From positions 34,162 to 98,161 of the forward strand of contig LXQE01000160.1 of the NCBI GenBank assembly GCA_003326195.1: a stretch of DNA of 64,000 bases, written 5' to 3'. Position numbers and translations under genes: made by a program. Under the pieces are notes generated by a model that did no database searches, was not told where the DNA came from, and saw nothing but the letters and a program-made list of their open reading frames with translations. Of this stretch, positions 52,092 to 60,487 are shown piece after piece. Positions within the stretch are counted from its first letter, which is position 1, and each line of letters starts with the position of its first letter. Source of the DNA: Nostoc punctiforme NIES-2108. GTDB lineage: Bacteria; Cyanobacteriota; Cyanobacteriia; Cyanobacteriales; Nostocaceae.

Positions 52092-53054
52092 TCAAATCAA
52101 AATATCTTTCTCTTTCTCCCTAGCGCCATAACAAAATTCATCTACCCAAGAAGCTATACTACGGGCATTTGTAGTTGGTAAATTTACTTTGCTTTTAACC
52201 TCTTGTGGTTGAATATTCGGTTCTTTGCCGTTACTTTTAACCTCAGTAGTAATTGCTAGCGATGCTCCTGAAGGGAGCCGCCCAAGGGGCGATCGCACTG
52301 CTTTGCCGTTACTAGAAATCTCAGTCGTAATTGCCAACGATGCACCCACAGGGATTCGGGCAGATGGCGCGTTGCTCTTAACTTCGGTAGCTAATGCCAC
52401 AGATGGCATAGTTTTGGCTTTGCTGTTAACCTGACTGGTCATTGTCGCCGATGCTCCAGAAGGTAACTGACCAGAGTGCCAACGTACTGGTTGATATTTC
52501 CTTAGCAAACCGGAGGATGGCGTTTTTGCCGGAGTATCTGGAGCAATTTTAGTTGCATTTGCTACTATCAATTCAGGCTTACGTGTGCGAACTACTTCAG
52601 TGGTAGCTGTAATTGATGGCACAAGTTCATCGGCGCGTGACAAGTTGGAATCTAGAGTCTTAGCAAGAGAATGAAGCGCAATCTTGCTGGCAGTTACAGC
52701 CGATGATAGATGTTTATCCTCAGAATGCTTCTCATCTAGCGGCTGGCTTTCAACTTGGCTTATAGCCATAGAATGGTCTGATTTGATTAAACGTAACTCT
52801 TCATCGGGATTGAAGTTAAGACCTAAAGCAGCGACTATTTTATCTGGATCGTTATTCAGATCCAGCATAAAAGCAAGTATTTCATCAAACTGGGGTTCCA
52901 AAACAGACAGTGTTGCCAAAATAAAACCGGACAAAGGACGGCGCAGACCATCGTAAGTGGCCCAAATTCGCATTTTGACCAGCCAGGAAGTATTTTGCTT
53001 GTAGTAAATAAGCCACTTTTGTTTTAAGGATTGACGCAGCTGCTGGATATTCAT
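52092..53054 (-). CDS. DUF5331 family protein with internal repeats
   Basis: About 320 residues from ATG 53052-53054, where the conserved MNIQQLRQSLKQKWLIYY begins; the frame upstream is not protein-like. The N-terminal ~90 residues (WLVKMRIWATYDGLRRPLSG, FDEILAFMLDLNNDPDKIVA) are the DUF5331 domain as I know it from cyanobacteria. The rest is low-complexity, Ser/Ala/Lys-rich, with repeated units around LPSGASLAITTEVKSNGK at least four times. Function is unknown, and the repeats may be disordered. Confidence 0.75.
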   Translation of the reverse strand: MNIQQLRQSLKQKWLIYYKQNTSWLVKMRIWATYDGLRRPLSGFILATLSVLEPQFDEILAFMLDLNNDPDKIVAALGLNFNPDEELRLIKSDHSMAISQVESQPLDEKHSEDKHLSSAVTASKIALHSLAKTLDSNLSRADELVPSITATTEVVRTRKPELIVANATKIAPDTPAKTPSSGLLRKYQPVRWHSGQLPSGASATMTSQVNSKAKTMPSVALATEVKSNAPSARIPVGASLAITTEISSNGKAVRSPLGRLPSGASLAITTEVKSNGKEPNIQPQEVKSKVNLPTTNARSIASWVDEFCYGAREKEKDILI

Positions 53055-53109
53055 TGGATGCCTCACTTCAGTCAACAAGATTGCAGACCTTGATATTGAA
53101 AATTTAGCT

Positions 53110-53463
53110 TTATTTCTGGGGATGAAACCGATAATAGAGCATCTGTTTGACTCTTTGATCACCTAGCAAATGATTTTCTATCAGTAGAGATACTTCATCA
53201 GGGTGAACGCCGCTGTACCAGACCATATCGGGTAATATCAGCACCATTGGGCCATTGCCACATTGTCCTAAACAGCTGCTAGCCGTTACAGTTACACCAG
53301 GGATTGGCAAAGCTGTAAAAGCTGCTAAAACCTTGACTGCACCTTGCTTTTTACAAGTACGATTTTGACAAACTCGCACACATTTAGGAGAAGAGTCTCG
53401 ATCTATTTTTGGAGAGTCTGATGGTTGAGTAGTATTGGTCATTTGTTCTTTGTCATTTGTCAT
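53110..53463 (-). CDS. Thioredoxin-like [2Fe-2S] ferredoxin
   Basis: 117 residues. Four cysteines in the pattern CVRVCQNRTC ... SSCLGQCGNGP correspond to the thioredoxin-like [2Fe-2S] family (as in NuoE and shethna-type ferredoxins). Electron-transfer or Fe-S related role. The first residues (MTNDKEQMTNTT) are encoded by a heptamer repeat, so the true start could be a little further in. Confidence 0.82.
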   Translation of the reverse strand: MTNDKEQMTNTTQPSDSPKIDRDSSPKCVRVCQNRTCKKQGAVKVLAAFTALPIPGVTVTASSCLGQCGNGPMVLILPDMVWYSGVHPDEVSLLIENHLLGDQRVKQMLYYRFHPQK

Positions 53464-53534
53464 TTGTCATTTGCCAAAAGTCGGAAGTAGGAAGCTAATG
53501 ACCAATGACTAATGACTAATGACTAATGACTAAT
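53436..53534. repeat. Heptameric tandem repeats at a gene junction
   Basis: (GTCATTT)n followed by (AATGACT)n units lie between cysK and the ferredoxin gene. The repeat reaches into the ferredoxin frame and encodes its first residues. Confidence 0.75.
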
Positions 53535-54504
53535 CTATTGAAAGTCCTTTTGAGGCTAGCCATTCCGGGTTGAATATCCGCGACTGATACCGGGAACCAC
53601 TATCACACAAGATGGTGACAATGGTATGTCCTGGCCCCAATTGCTTCGCTAAGGCAACAGCTGCCCCAACATTAATACCCGTTGAGCCGCCCATTAACAA
53701 CCCATCTTTCCTCAGCAGTTGGTAAACTACTCGCAAAGCTTCTTGATCGTCGATTTGGATGGCATCATCAGCAGGTGCGCCTTCCATATTGGCTGTGACA
53801 CGACCGTTACCGATGCCTTCAGTGATGGAATTTCCTTCTATCTTGATTTCGCCAGTTTTGACATAGCTATAAAGTCCACTACCCAGCGGATCGGCTACAA
53901 CACATTTAATTGCTGGATTTTGTTCTTTTAAGTACAATGCTACACCAGCATAAGTACCACCAGTACCAGTTGCAGTTGTCCATGCATCTATTTTACCATC
54001 TGTTTGCGTCCAAATTTCCGGCCCTGTGGTTTCGTAGTGCGCGAGGCGGTTGGCTAAATTATCAAACTGATTTGCCCAAATGGCATTTTCCAACTCAGCA
54101 GCTACTCTGCCAGATAGCTTGACGTAGTTGTTCGGGTCTTTGTAGGGTACAGCGGGGACGCGACGAACTTCTGCTCCTAGTGCTGTCAGCGCATCTATCT
54201 TTTCTTGTGACTGGGTATCGGGAATAATAATTAGGCATTTGTAGCCTTTGGCGTTGCAAATATGTGCTAGTCCAATGCCAGTATTACCAGCAGTTCCTTC
54301 TACAACCGTGCCACCAGGTTTGAGTAAACCTTTCTTTTCTGCATCTTCGATGATGTAAAGTGCGGCGCGATCTTTGACGGAACCCCCAGGATTGAGAAAT
54401 TCTGCTTTCGCAAGGATTTCACACCCTGTTTCTTCGCTAAAACTGTTTAAGCGAATTAAAGGGGTATTGCCAACAGCGCCAACGAAGCCATTCTTTATAT
54501 CCAT
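53530..54504 (-). CDS. cysK: Cysteine synthase A
   Basis: 324 residues, a fold type II PLP enzyme that makes cysteine from O-acetylserine and sulfide. The PLP lysine is K44 in NPGGSVKDRAA. EGTAGNTGIGLAH binds the substrate, and TGTGGTYAG anchors the PLP phosphate. MEGAP and DSGSRYQSRIFNPEW are also typical. Sulfate adenylyltransferase is encoded about 5 kb away, but the two are not one operon. Confidence 0.93.
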   Translation of the reverse strand: MDIKNGFVGAVGNTPLIRLNSFSEETGCEILAKAEFLNPGGSVKDRAALYIIEDAEKKGLLKPGGTVVEGTAGNTGIGLAHICNAKGYKCLIIIPDTQSQEKIDALTALGAEVRRVPAVPYKDPNNYVKLSGRVAAELENAIWANQFDNLANRLAHYETTGPEIWTQTDGKIDAWTTATGTGGTYAGVALYLKEQNPAIKCVVADPLGSGLYSYVKTGEIKIEGNSITEGIGNGRVTANMEGAPADDAIQIDDQEALRVVYQLLRKDGLLMGGSTGINVGAAVALAKQLGPGHTIVTILCDSGSRYQSRIFNPEWLASKGLSID

Positions 54505-54652
54505 TTTGACTGTAGTTGTGTGAGTCTCTATAAAAATTTTGGCTTATAGCTGTAGCATGATTTACAGCTGATTTGCCTAAAATTCTATGATACTGACATT
54601 AGAGCGCTTGCCGTTGATGTACTTCCTATCTAACTCCTAACTCCCCATTTAT

Positions 54653-55597
54653 TCACTTTCCGTAGTAAACCCTGGCATTACTGTATCCGATCTTTCGCAT
54701 ATACTTGTTCCATTCCTCAGCTTGGAATCGATTGGGGAAAGGCCCGACTGCTACGTGTGGGCCTCGTGGTTGCGTCCTTTCGAGGACTCCGCCAGATCGT
54801 CCTAAATCTTGTGTCAATCCGCCTAGATTCTGCCTAACTTGTGCTGCGATCGCAGGTAACTGTTCAGAAGTGGTGGGAATGGCGACATAATATCTAGAGG
54901 CTTGCCTATTAGCATTTATATTATTGCGATCGTCTCTATAGTTGCCATTGTCTGCATTTATTTCCTGTCCGTTACCAAAGCTGATAATTCGGGCGTTATA
55001 TATGCCTCGTGACTGTAGCTCATTCACCCGTTGTTGGGCGTTGGTTACTCTGTTAAAAACTCCTGACTGAATTACAGTTCGGCCCTGGATCTGGCGAATG
55101 TAAGCACTGGGTTCAATCTGACGTATTGCTTGTAGTGTCTGGAAATCACTACCATCAACGTAAACTAAATAGCGCTCAAAGTTCTGGTTATATTGACTAA
55201 ACTGTGAAGGTTGAGAGGGCTGAAAATTTTGCTCAAATCGATTGTTCGGTAATGGTTGGGAAGGCTGAAAATTCTGCTCCAATTGATTGTCTTGTACTGG
55301 TTGGATAGGCTGAAAGTTCACTTCCGATTGATTGAAGTTCTCTGCTTGAATTGGTTGTAACTGCGGTGATGGCTGTTGACCAAAGGGAATTGGCGGTGGC
55401 GGTAAAATCTCGCCAGTTTCTTGAGCCAGTAGCACGTTGCTGTTGGAAATTTGTGCTTGTGCTGGGGTAGAGTGGGGAATCAGTACTAACCATCCTCCCA
55501 CTAACAAAAAGAGAAGTCTGATAGTGGGCTTACAACCCTCAAAACTTCGGCGCAGCATCGGAAATGGGATAAATTGACTTGATATTCCTCTCGACAT
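54653..55597 (-). CDS. Exported protein with Gln-rich repeats and SPOR-like domain
   Basis: 314 residues. A signal peptide (TIRLLFLLVGGWLVLIPHSTPAQA) begins after a short basic stretch, and MLRR at residue 14 may be the real start. Residues ~80-130 are Gln/Pro/Asn-rich repeats (LEQNFQPSQPL, FEQNFQPSQPS). The C-terminal half has two SPOR-like segments: YLVYVDGSDFQTLQAIRQ...VNELQSRGIYNARI and YYVAIPTT...FQAEEWNKYMRKIGYSNARV. SPOR domains bind denuded peptidoglycan, so a cell-wall role is likely. Confidence 0.78.
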   Translation of the reverse strand: MSRGISSQFIPFPMLRRSFEGCKPTIRLLFLLVGGWLVLIPHSTPAQAQISNSNVLLAQETGEILPPPPIPFGQQPSPQLQPIQAENFNQSEVNFQPIQPVQDNQLEQNFQPSQPLPNNRFEQNFQPSQPSQFSQYNQNFERYLVYVDGSDFQTLQAIRQIEPSAYIRQIQGRTVIQSGVFNRVTNAQQRVNELQSRGIYNARIISFGNGQEINADNGNYRDDRNNINANRQASRYYVAIPTTSEQLPAIAAQVRQNLGGLTQDLGRSGGVLERTQPRGPHVAVGPFPNRFQAEEWNKYMRKIGYSNARVYYGK

Positions 55598-55874
55598 AAT
55601 AGTTAGAAAGTAGTCACAGTATTTTTAGGTAATTTCCACCAGAAACTAATTAGTTCACCGTTGTAGCAACTATATAGCGTTAACGTAAAGTTAGCTCATC
55701 TGCGTGGCAATAAATACATCTGTAATTAATCTTAGATGAAAGAGTGAATAGCGATATCTAGGATGGGCTATGCCGACGCTAATTCAGTGACTTTAAAACT
55801 GAAGCGCTTTAGTAGCAAGGCAATGAAAGAGTGTGTGCTACAATTGGACAACCACGCAGCTTGTCGTGCTTTGT

Positions 55875-56930
55875 ATGAAAAAAGTCGTCGTTGGTCTTTC
55901 TGGTGGCGTTGATAGTTCCACCGCCGCAGCTATCCTGCACCATCAGGGCTATGAAGTGATTGGTTTGACTCTTTGGCTAATGAAAGGCAAAGGTCAATGT
56001 TGCTCTGAAGGTATGATCGACGCGGCTGAACTCTGTGAACAACTGGGCGTTCCCCATCAGGTTGTGGATATTCGGGATCTCTTTCAGACGCATATTGTCG
56101 ATTACCTGGTGACTGGTTACAGTGCTGGGATTACACCTTTGCCTTGCTCCCAGTGCAATAAAACGGTGAAGTTTGGGCCGATGGTGCAGTATGCTCGTGA
56201 AGAATTGGGATGCGATCGCATTGCCACTGGTCATTATGCCCGAATTAGCTATGACGAAGCAACTGGACGTTACCAGTTATTAAGGGCTGTTGACCGCAAC
56301 AAAGACCAGTCATACTTTCTCTATGATTTGTCTCAAGATTTACTTGCAGCAACGATATTTCCTCTAGGCGAACTAGAAAAAACTGATACGCGCCGGATTG
56401 CGACTGAATACGGTCTGAAAACTGCTGATAAGCCAGAAAGTCAAGACTTATGCTTAGTGGAAAGTAACGGTTCCATGCGGGCATTTTTGGATAAATATTT
56501 AGCTCCCAAAACAGGCGATATTGTCGATGCGACGGGTAAAATTTTGGGACAGCATGATGGTGTCCATCACTACACCATTGGCCAGCGCAAAGGCTTGGGG
56601 ATTGCTGCTGCCGAACCATTGTATGTGATTGAATTAGATGCGGAAAATAATAAAGTAGTAGTAGGCGATCGCACTAAGGTAACTCAGCCAGAATGCACTG
56701 TAAATCGGGTAAACTGGGTTTCCATTGCTGAACCATCTACCCCAATTCATGCCGAAGTGCAAATTCGCTATCGTTCAACGGCTACACCAGTGACGGTGAT
56801 TCCGTTGGAAAACTCCCGTGTGCGTTTGGTGTTTGATGAACCCCAAATCAGCATCACCCCTGGACAAGCGGCGGTTTGGTACGACGGGGAAAAAGTGTTA
56901 GGTGGCGGAATTATTGAACAGTTTAGTTAA
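55875..56930 (+). CDS. mnmA: tRNA-specific 2-thiouridylase MnmA
   Basis: 351 residues; it thiolates U34 of Lys, Glu and Gln tRNAs. The PP-loop is GLSGGVDSS, the catalytic cysteines lie in PLPCSQCNK and SQDLCLVE, and HHYTIGQRKGLGIAAAEPLYV and VWYDGEKVLGGGII close the protein. The start is ATG 55875 (MKKVVVGLSGG); the frame extends 14 codons upstream without homology. A hairpin follows the stop. Confidence 0.95.
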   Translation: MKKVVVGLSGGVDSSTAAAILHHQGYEVIGLTLWLMKGKGQCCSEGMIDAAELCEQLGVPHQVVDIRDLFQTHIVDYLVTGYSAGITPLPCSQCNKTVKFGPMVQYAREELGCDRIATGHYARISYDEATGRYQLLRAVDRNKDQSYFLYDLSQDLLAATIFPLGELEKTDTRRIATEYGLKTADKPESQDLCLVESNGSMRAFLDKYLAPKTGDIVDATGKILGQHDGVHHYTIGQRKGLGIAAAEPLYVIELDAENNKVVVGDRTKVTQPECTVNRVNWVSIAEPSTPIHAEVQIRYRSTATPVTVIPLENSRVRLVFDEPQISITPGQAAVWYDGEKVLGGGIIEQFS

Positions 56931-56961
56931 TAATAACTCTTACCCTGTTTTGGCATAAACT

Positions 56962-57000
56962 AAAAACACCCTGTCCTGACAAACGAGGAAGGGTGGTTTT
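56962..57000 (+). terminator. Hairpin terminator after mnmA
   Basis: AAAACACCCT and AGGGTGGTTTT form a stem with one bulged G around a 16-nt loop, ending in TTTT. Its presence argues against the GTG at 56993 as the start of the next gene. Confidence 0.6.
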
Positions 57001-57016
57001 AGTTTTCAATGGATAT

Positions 57017-57361
57017 ATGTCGAAAGAACCTATCTCTGACGAGTTTTTGATAGAGTTATTAGAAAGCTATACCTCAGCAGAAGCAGCAGAGATTCAACAG
57101 TATCTAAGTGAGTGGGATACTGCTACCTATACCAGTGTTTCCCAAAGTATCTTAGACCATGCTAATAGAAAAGGAATTGACCCATTAAGGTATTTACGCA
57201 AAGCTCATAACTTTAATAAAAAAGGAGCGATTAGAGTTCCGAAAACTGGATATCGTGGAGATAGTTCAGCTGTATACCGTAAAGGCAATGAATATCTGAT
57301 TGTCAGACCTGACCAATATGGTACTGAAAAGATAGTTACTTATGGAGTCAATGATGACTAA
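57017..57361 (+). CDS. Unrecognised small protein, first gene of a pair
   Basis: 114 residues from ATG 57017; an in-frame GTG at 56993 lies inside a terminator-like hairpin and is not preferred. The N-terminal half is acidic and helical (FLIELLESYTSAEAAEIQQYL). The C-terminal half is basic and beta-like (FNKKGAIRVPKTGYRGDSSAVYRKGNEYLIVRPDQYG). I do not recognise the family. It overlaps the next gene, so the two are probably translated together. Confidence 0.6.
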   Translation: MSKEPISDEFLIELLESYTSAEAAEIQQYLSEWDTATYTSVSQSILDHANRKGIDPLRYLRKAHNFNKKGAIRVPKTGYRGDSSAVYRKGNEYLIVRPDQYGTEKIVTYGVNDD

Positions 57362-57752
57362 AGCAATTTTAAATCAGGAAGAATTAGTTAAGAAAAATAT
57401 TAGTCAATTATTAGTACAATTGACTAATATTTTTCAAAATACACGCGGCGAACGACAAGAAATTTCTATTCAGTTTCCACCAGAAGATGAAGAGTTTTCA
57501 CTTGTAGAAGAACTTGAACTTTTAACAGTAAATCTCAGAGGTTATGCAAGTCAAATTCAAAGCACAGGTCAAATTGCCAATCAATCTCAAGCAATTAAGC
57601 AATTACAAGCTATGCGAGTTTTAAATATACCTCAGATTGCTAGTTTTTATTTTGGCAGTAATGGCAATTATGAACAGATAAAGAGTTATATTAGAACGTT
57701 AGATTACTTGCGGTTACTGCTGTTGGAGTATTTACAGCTTCAAAAACCATAG
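57354..57752 (+). CDS. Unrecognised small protein, second gene of a pair
   Basis: About 132 residues from ATG 57354 (alternatives 57342 and 57351). It overlaps the preceding gene by 8 bp and has GGAG six bases upstream. Soluble, helical, Gln- and Leu-rich (ELVKKNISQLLVQLTNIFQ, VLNIPQIASFYFG, TLDYLRLLLLEYLQLQ). No family recognised. Two overlapping small genes could be a toxin-antitoxin or accessory pair, but nothing in either sequence proves it. Confidence 0.6.
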   Translation: MTKAILNQEELVKKNISQLLVQLTNIFQNTRGERQEISIQFPPEDEEFSLVEELELLTVNLRGYASQIQSTGQIANQSQAIKQLQAMRVLNIPQIASFYFGSNGNYEQIKSYIRTLDYLRLLLLEYLQLQKP

Positions 57753-57795
57753 TTCTGGAACAGCGATCGCTTTTTATCTCCAATTTAAGGTTCAA

Positions 57796-58957
57796 TCAAT
57801 CAGATAAACAACTATTGATTTCATTAATTATCTCGATAATTTTATCTTCATTATTTTGATAACCTTGTTCTTTAGCTACTGCTAATGCTTGCTGATAATA
57901 TTTCAGGGCTTTGGAATGTTGTTTTAGCTCAATAAATAGTTCACCTCTATGTTCAATATTTTGAATTTCACTCATCCGATTGCCTAATCTTTTACAAATA
58001 ACTAAAGATTGCTGATAGCATTTTATAGCTTTTTCATACTCTTTCAAATGTCTATACATCAAGCCTAAAATGCTAAGAGTATTACTCTCACTCAGACTAT
58101 CTCCAATTTCTTTACTAATTGCTAGAGCTTCTTGAAGATAATTTTGTGCTTTGGAGTAATTTCCTAAATCACAATAGACATCACCAATGAGATAGAGAGT
58201 CTCTGCCTGACCTGGAATAGCATTAATTTCTCGTCGAAGTGCTAATGCAAGCTCGTAATAGTTTAATGCTTTTTCAAAGTCTTTTAAACTAGCATTAAGT
58301 AACCCAAGATTACTCAAAACAGTAGCCTCTGTGTCGCGATCGCCCATTTTACTTGCTATTACTAATGCTTCTTGATAGCACTCTAAAGCTGTTGTATAAT
58401 TTCCATAACGAAAGTATATATGACCTATATTATTGAGGGTTGTACTTTGACCGCCAAAATCACCAATCTGTTGATGTAGGCTTAAAGCTTCTTCATAATA
58501 TTGAAGTGCTTTGGGGAATTGTTCTAGAAAACTATAAATTGCTCCAATATTATTTAAAGTAGTACCTTCGTCTTGCTGCGCTCCTATTTCTCGACGAATT
58601 GATAAAGCTTGGTGATAATATTTTAATGCCTCTTGATACTGTCCTGTCTGATCATAAATACCTCCAAAATTATTGAGGGCTGTAGCTTCGTTGGCGCGAT
58701 CGTTTAATTCTTTGAAAATAAGATAAAGCTTGATCGAACTGTTTTAATGCATCATGATAAAGTCCTTGGTTATATAAGTCAAGTCCCTGATTTAAATGTC
58801 TTACTCCATCTGCTTGATATTCTTGTTTTATTAAAAATTTAACGAATCGATGGATTGCTCTTAATGGTCTAAGTAAAGCTGAACCTAGCACACGTAAGTA
58901 AGATAGCACTTGCAACCTCCAAAGGTTAGTTCTTGATTTCAAACTTATTTTTCCCAA
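57796..58957 (-). pseudogene. Tetratricopeptide repeat protein interrupted by a frameshift
   Basis: The first 95 codons (58957 to 58670) give a basic helix and one TPR start (HLNQGLDLYNQGLYHDALKQFDQALS), then lose sense. Reading one base differently at about 58725 continues seamlessly: ELNDRANEATALNNFGGIYD, then six more TPR units (ALxYYxxALxIxxxIGxxxxEAxxLNNIG) to the stop at 57796. An extra T after the codons for QALS explains it. The joined protein would have about 386 residues. Either a real frameshift or a sequencing error; no start codon exists in the downstream part until 58347. Confidence 0.8.
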
Positions 58958-59126
58958 TTATTAGTCTGGAGTTGCAGGAAACTGAAAGCAGTTCTTATGT
59001 CAGGTAAATATTGTGGTAGGTTGAAATGACACTATTTTTCCAACTATTTTTTCTCTACGTACCAGCATTTTGATAAGTTAGTACATAATCTGAAACAATA
59101 ACAGTTAATACAAAGAGGGGATTACG

Positions 59127-60305
59127 TTGAGTCAAAATCCAGATGCTATAGCCCCCCACGGTGGACAGTTGGTTAACCGTATCGCCACACCAGAACAAAG
59201 AGCAGAGTTTCTCTCAAAAGCTGACTTTTTGCCGCGAGTGCAACTTGACGATCGCGCCGTTTCCGATCTAGAAATGATTGCGATCGGCGCTTTTAGTCCA
59301 CTCACGGGTTTTATGAACCAAGAAGACTACGATCGCACTGTGACAGAAATGCGATTAGCTAACGGTCTTGTGTGGTCAATCCCGATTACACTATCGGTAA
59401 GCGAAGAAGTAGCTTCCCCGTTACAAGAAGGCAGCTTAATCCGTCTGGATAACTCCAGAGGCGAATTTATCGGAGTTTTGCAACTCACGCAAAAATATCA
59501 CTACGACAAAACCCGCGAAGCAATCAAAGTCTATCGCACTGATGATGTAAAACATCCCGGCGTGCAGGTACTCTATAACCAAGGTACTGTACATCTGGCG
59601 GGTGATATTTGGTTGTTGCAACGCGAACCTCATCCCCAGTTTCCCACTTACCAAATCGATCCAGCTGCCTCACGGCAACTATTTAAAGACAAAGGTTGGA
59701 AAACCATCGTCGGCTTTCAAACTCGCAACCCCATCCATCGCGCCCATGAATATATTCAAAAGTGCGCTTTAGAAATTGTTGATGGTCTATTTTTACACCC
59801 ATTAGTCGGGGCGACTAAAGAAGATGATATCGCCGCTGACGTGCGGATGCGCTGCTATGAAATTTTGCTGGAACATTACTACCCCTTAGACAGAGTAAGT
59901 TTGGCAATCAATCCAGCCGCAATGCGTTATGCTGGGCCTCGTGAAGCTATATTCCATGCTTTAGTCCGCAAAAACTACGGCTGTACTCACTTTATCGTTG
60001 GACGGGATCATGCTGGTGTCGGTGACTATTACGGCACTTACGACGCTCAATATATCTTTGATGAATTTGAACCAAGTGAATTAGGCATTGTGCCGATGAA
60101 ATTTGAACACGCTTTTTACTGCACGCGCACTAAGCAGATGGCAACATCTAAAACCAGTCCCAGCAGGCCAGAAGAACGCATTCACCTATCAGGGACAAAA
60201 GTTAGGGAAATGCTACGGCGCGGTGAGTTACCTCCACCAGAATTTTCTCGTCCAGAGGTAGCAGCAGAGTTAGCACGGGCAATGCGGATAGAAGTACCAG
60301 CTTAG
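59127..60305 (+). CDS. sat: Sulfate adenylyltransferase (ATP sulfurylase)
   Basis: 392 residues, first enzyme of sulfate assimilation, making APS from ATP and sulfate. QTRNPIHRAHEY contains the HxxH nucleotide-binding motif; GRDHAGVGDYYGTYDAQ and IHLSGTKVREMLRRGELPP are family signatures. The start is probably TTG 59127: AGAGGGG lies eight bases upstream, and the ensuing SQNPDAIAPHGGQLVNR is the conserved N-terminus. Confidence 0.95.
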   Translation: MSQNPDAIAPHGGQLVNRIATPEQRAEFLSKADFLPRVQLDDRAVSDLEMIAIGAFSPLTGFMNQEDYDRTVTEMRLANGLVWSIPITLSVSEEVASPLQEGSLIRLDNSRGEFIGVLQLTQKYHYDKTREAIKVYRTDDVKHPGVQVLYNQGTVHLAGDIWLLQREPHPQFPTYQIDPAASRQLFKDKGWKTIVGFQTRNPIHRAHEYIQKCALEIVDGLFLHPLVGATKEDDIAADVRMRCYEILLEHYYPLDRVSLAINPAAMRYAGPREAIFHALVRKNYGCTHFIVGRDHAGVGDYYGTYDAQYIFDEFEPSELGIVPMKFEHAFYCTRTKQMATSKTSPSRPEERIHLSGTKVREMLRRGELPPPEFSRPEVAAELARAMRIEVPA

Positions 60306-60324
60306 GGTATTGGGCAAAACAGTG

Positions 60325-60420
60325 CTGAGTGAGGAGTGAAGAGTTAGTAGTTAGGAGTTACGAATTCTCCCCCTGCTCCCCTGCCCCTCTGCCCCTCCGC
60401 CCCTCCGCTCCCACGTTTTT
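60325..60420. repeat. Short tandem repeats between sat and the caspase-like gene
   Basis: GAGGAGT/GTTAGGA heptamers followed by a pyrimidine tract of CCCCTCTG / CCCCTCCG units. Typical intergenic filler in this genome. Confidence 0.6.
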
Positions 60421-60487
60421 GTAACTTTACAATACAGAGTTCAGCCCTGTAAGCTGCTAACTGATAGCTGAGGGCTGATAGCTAATT

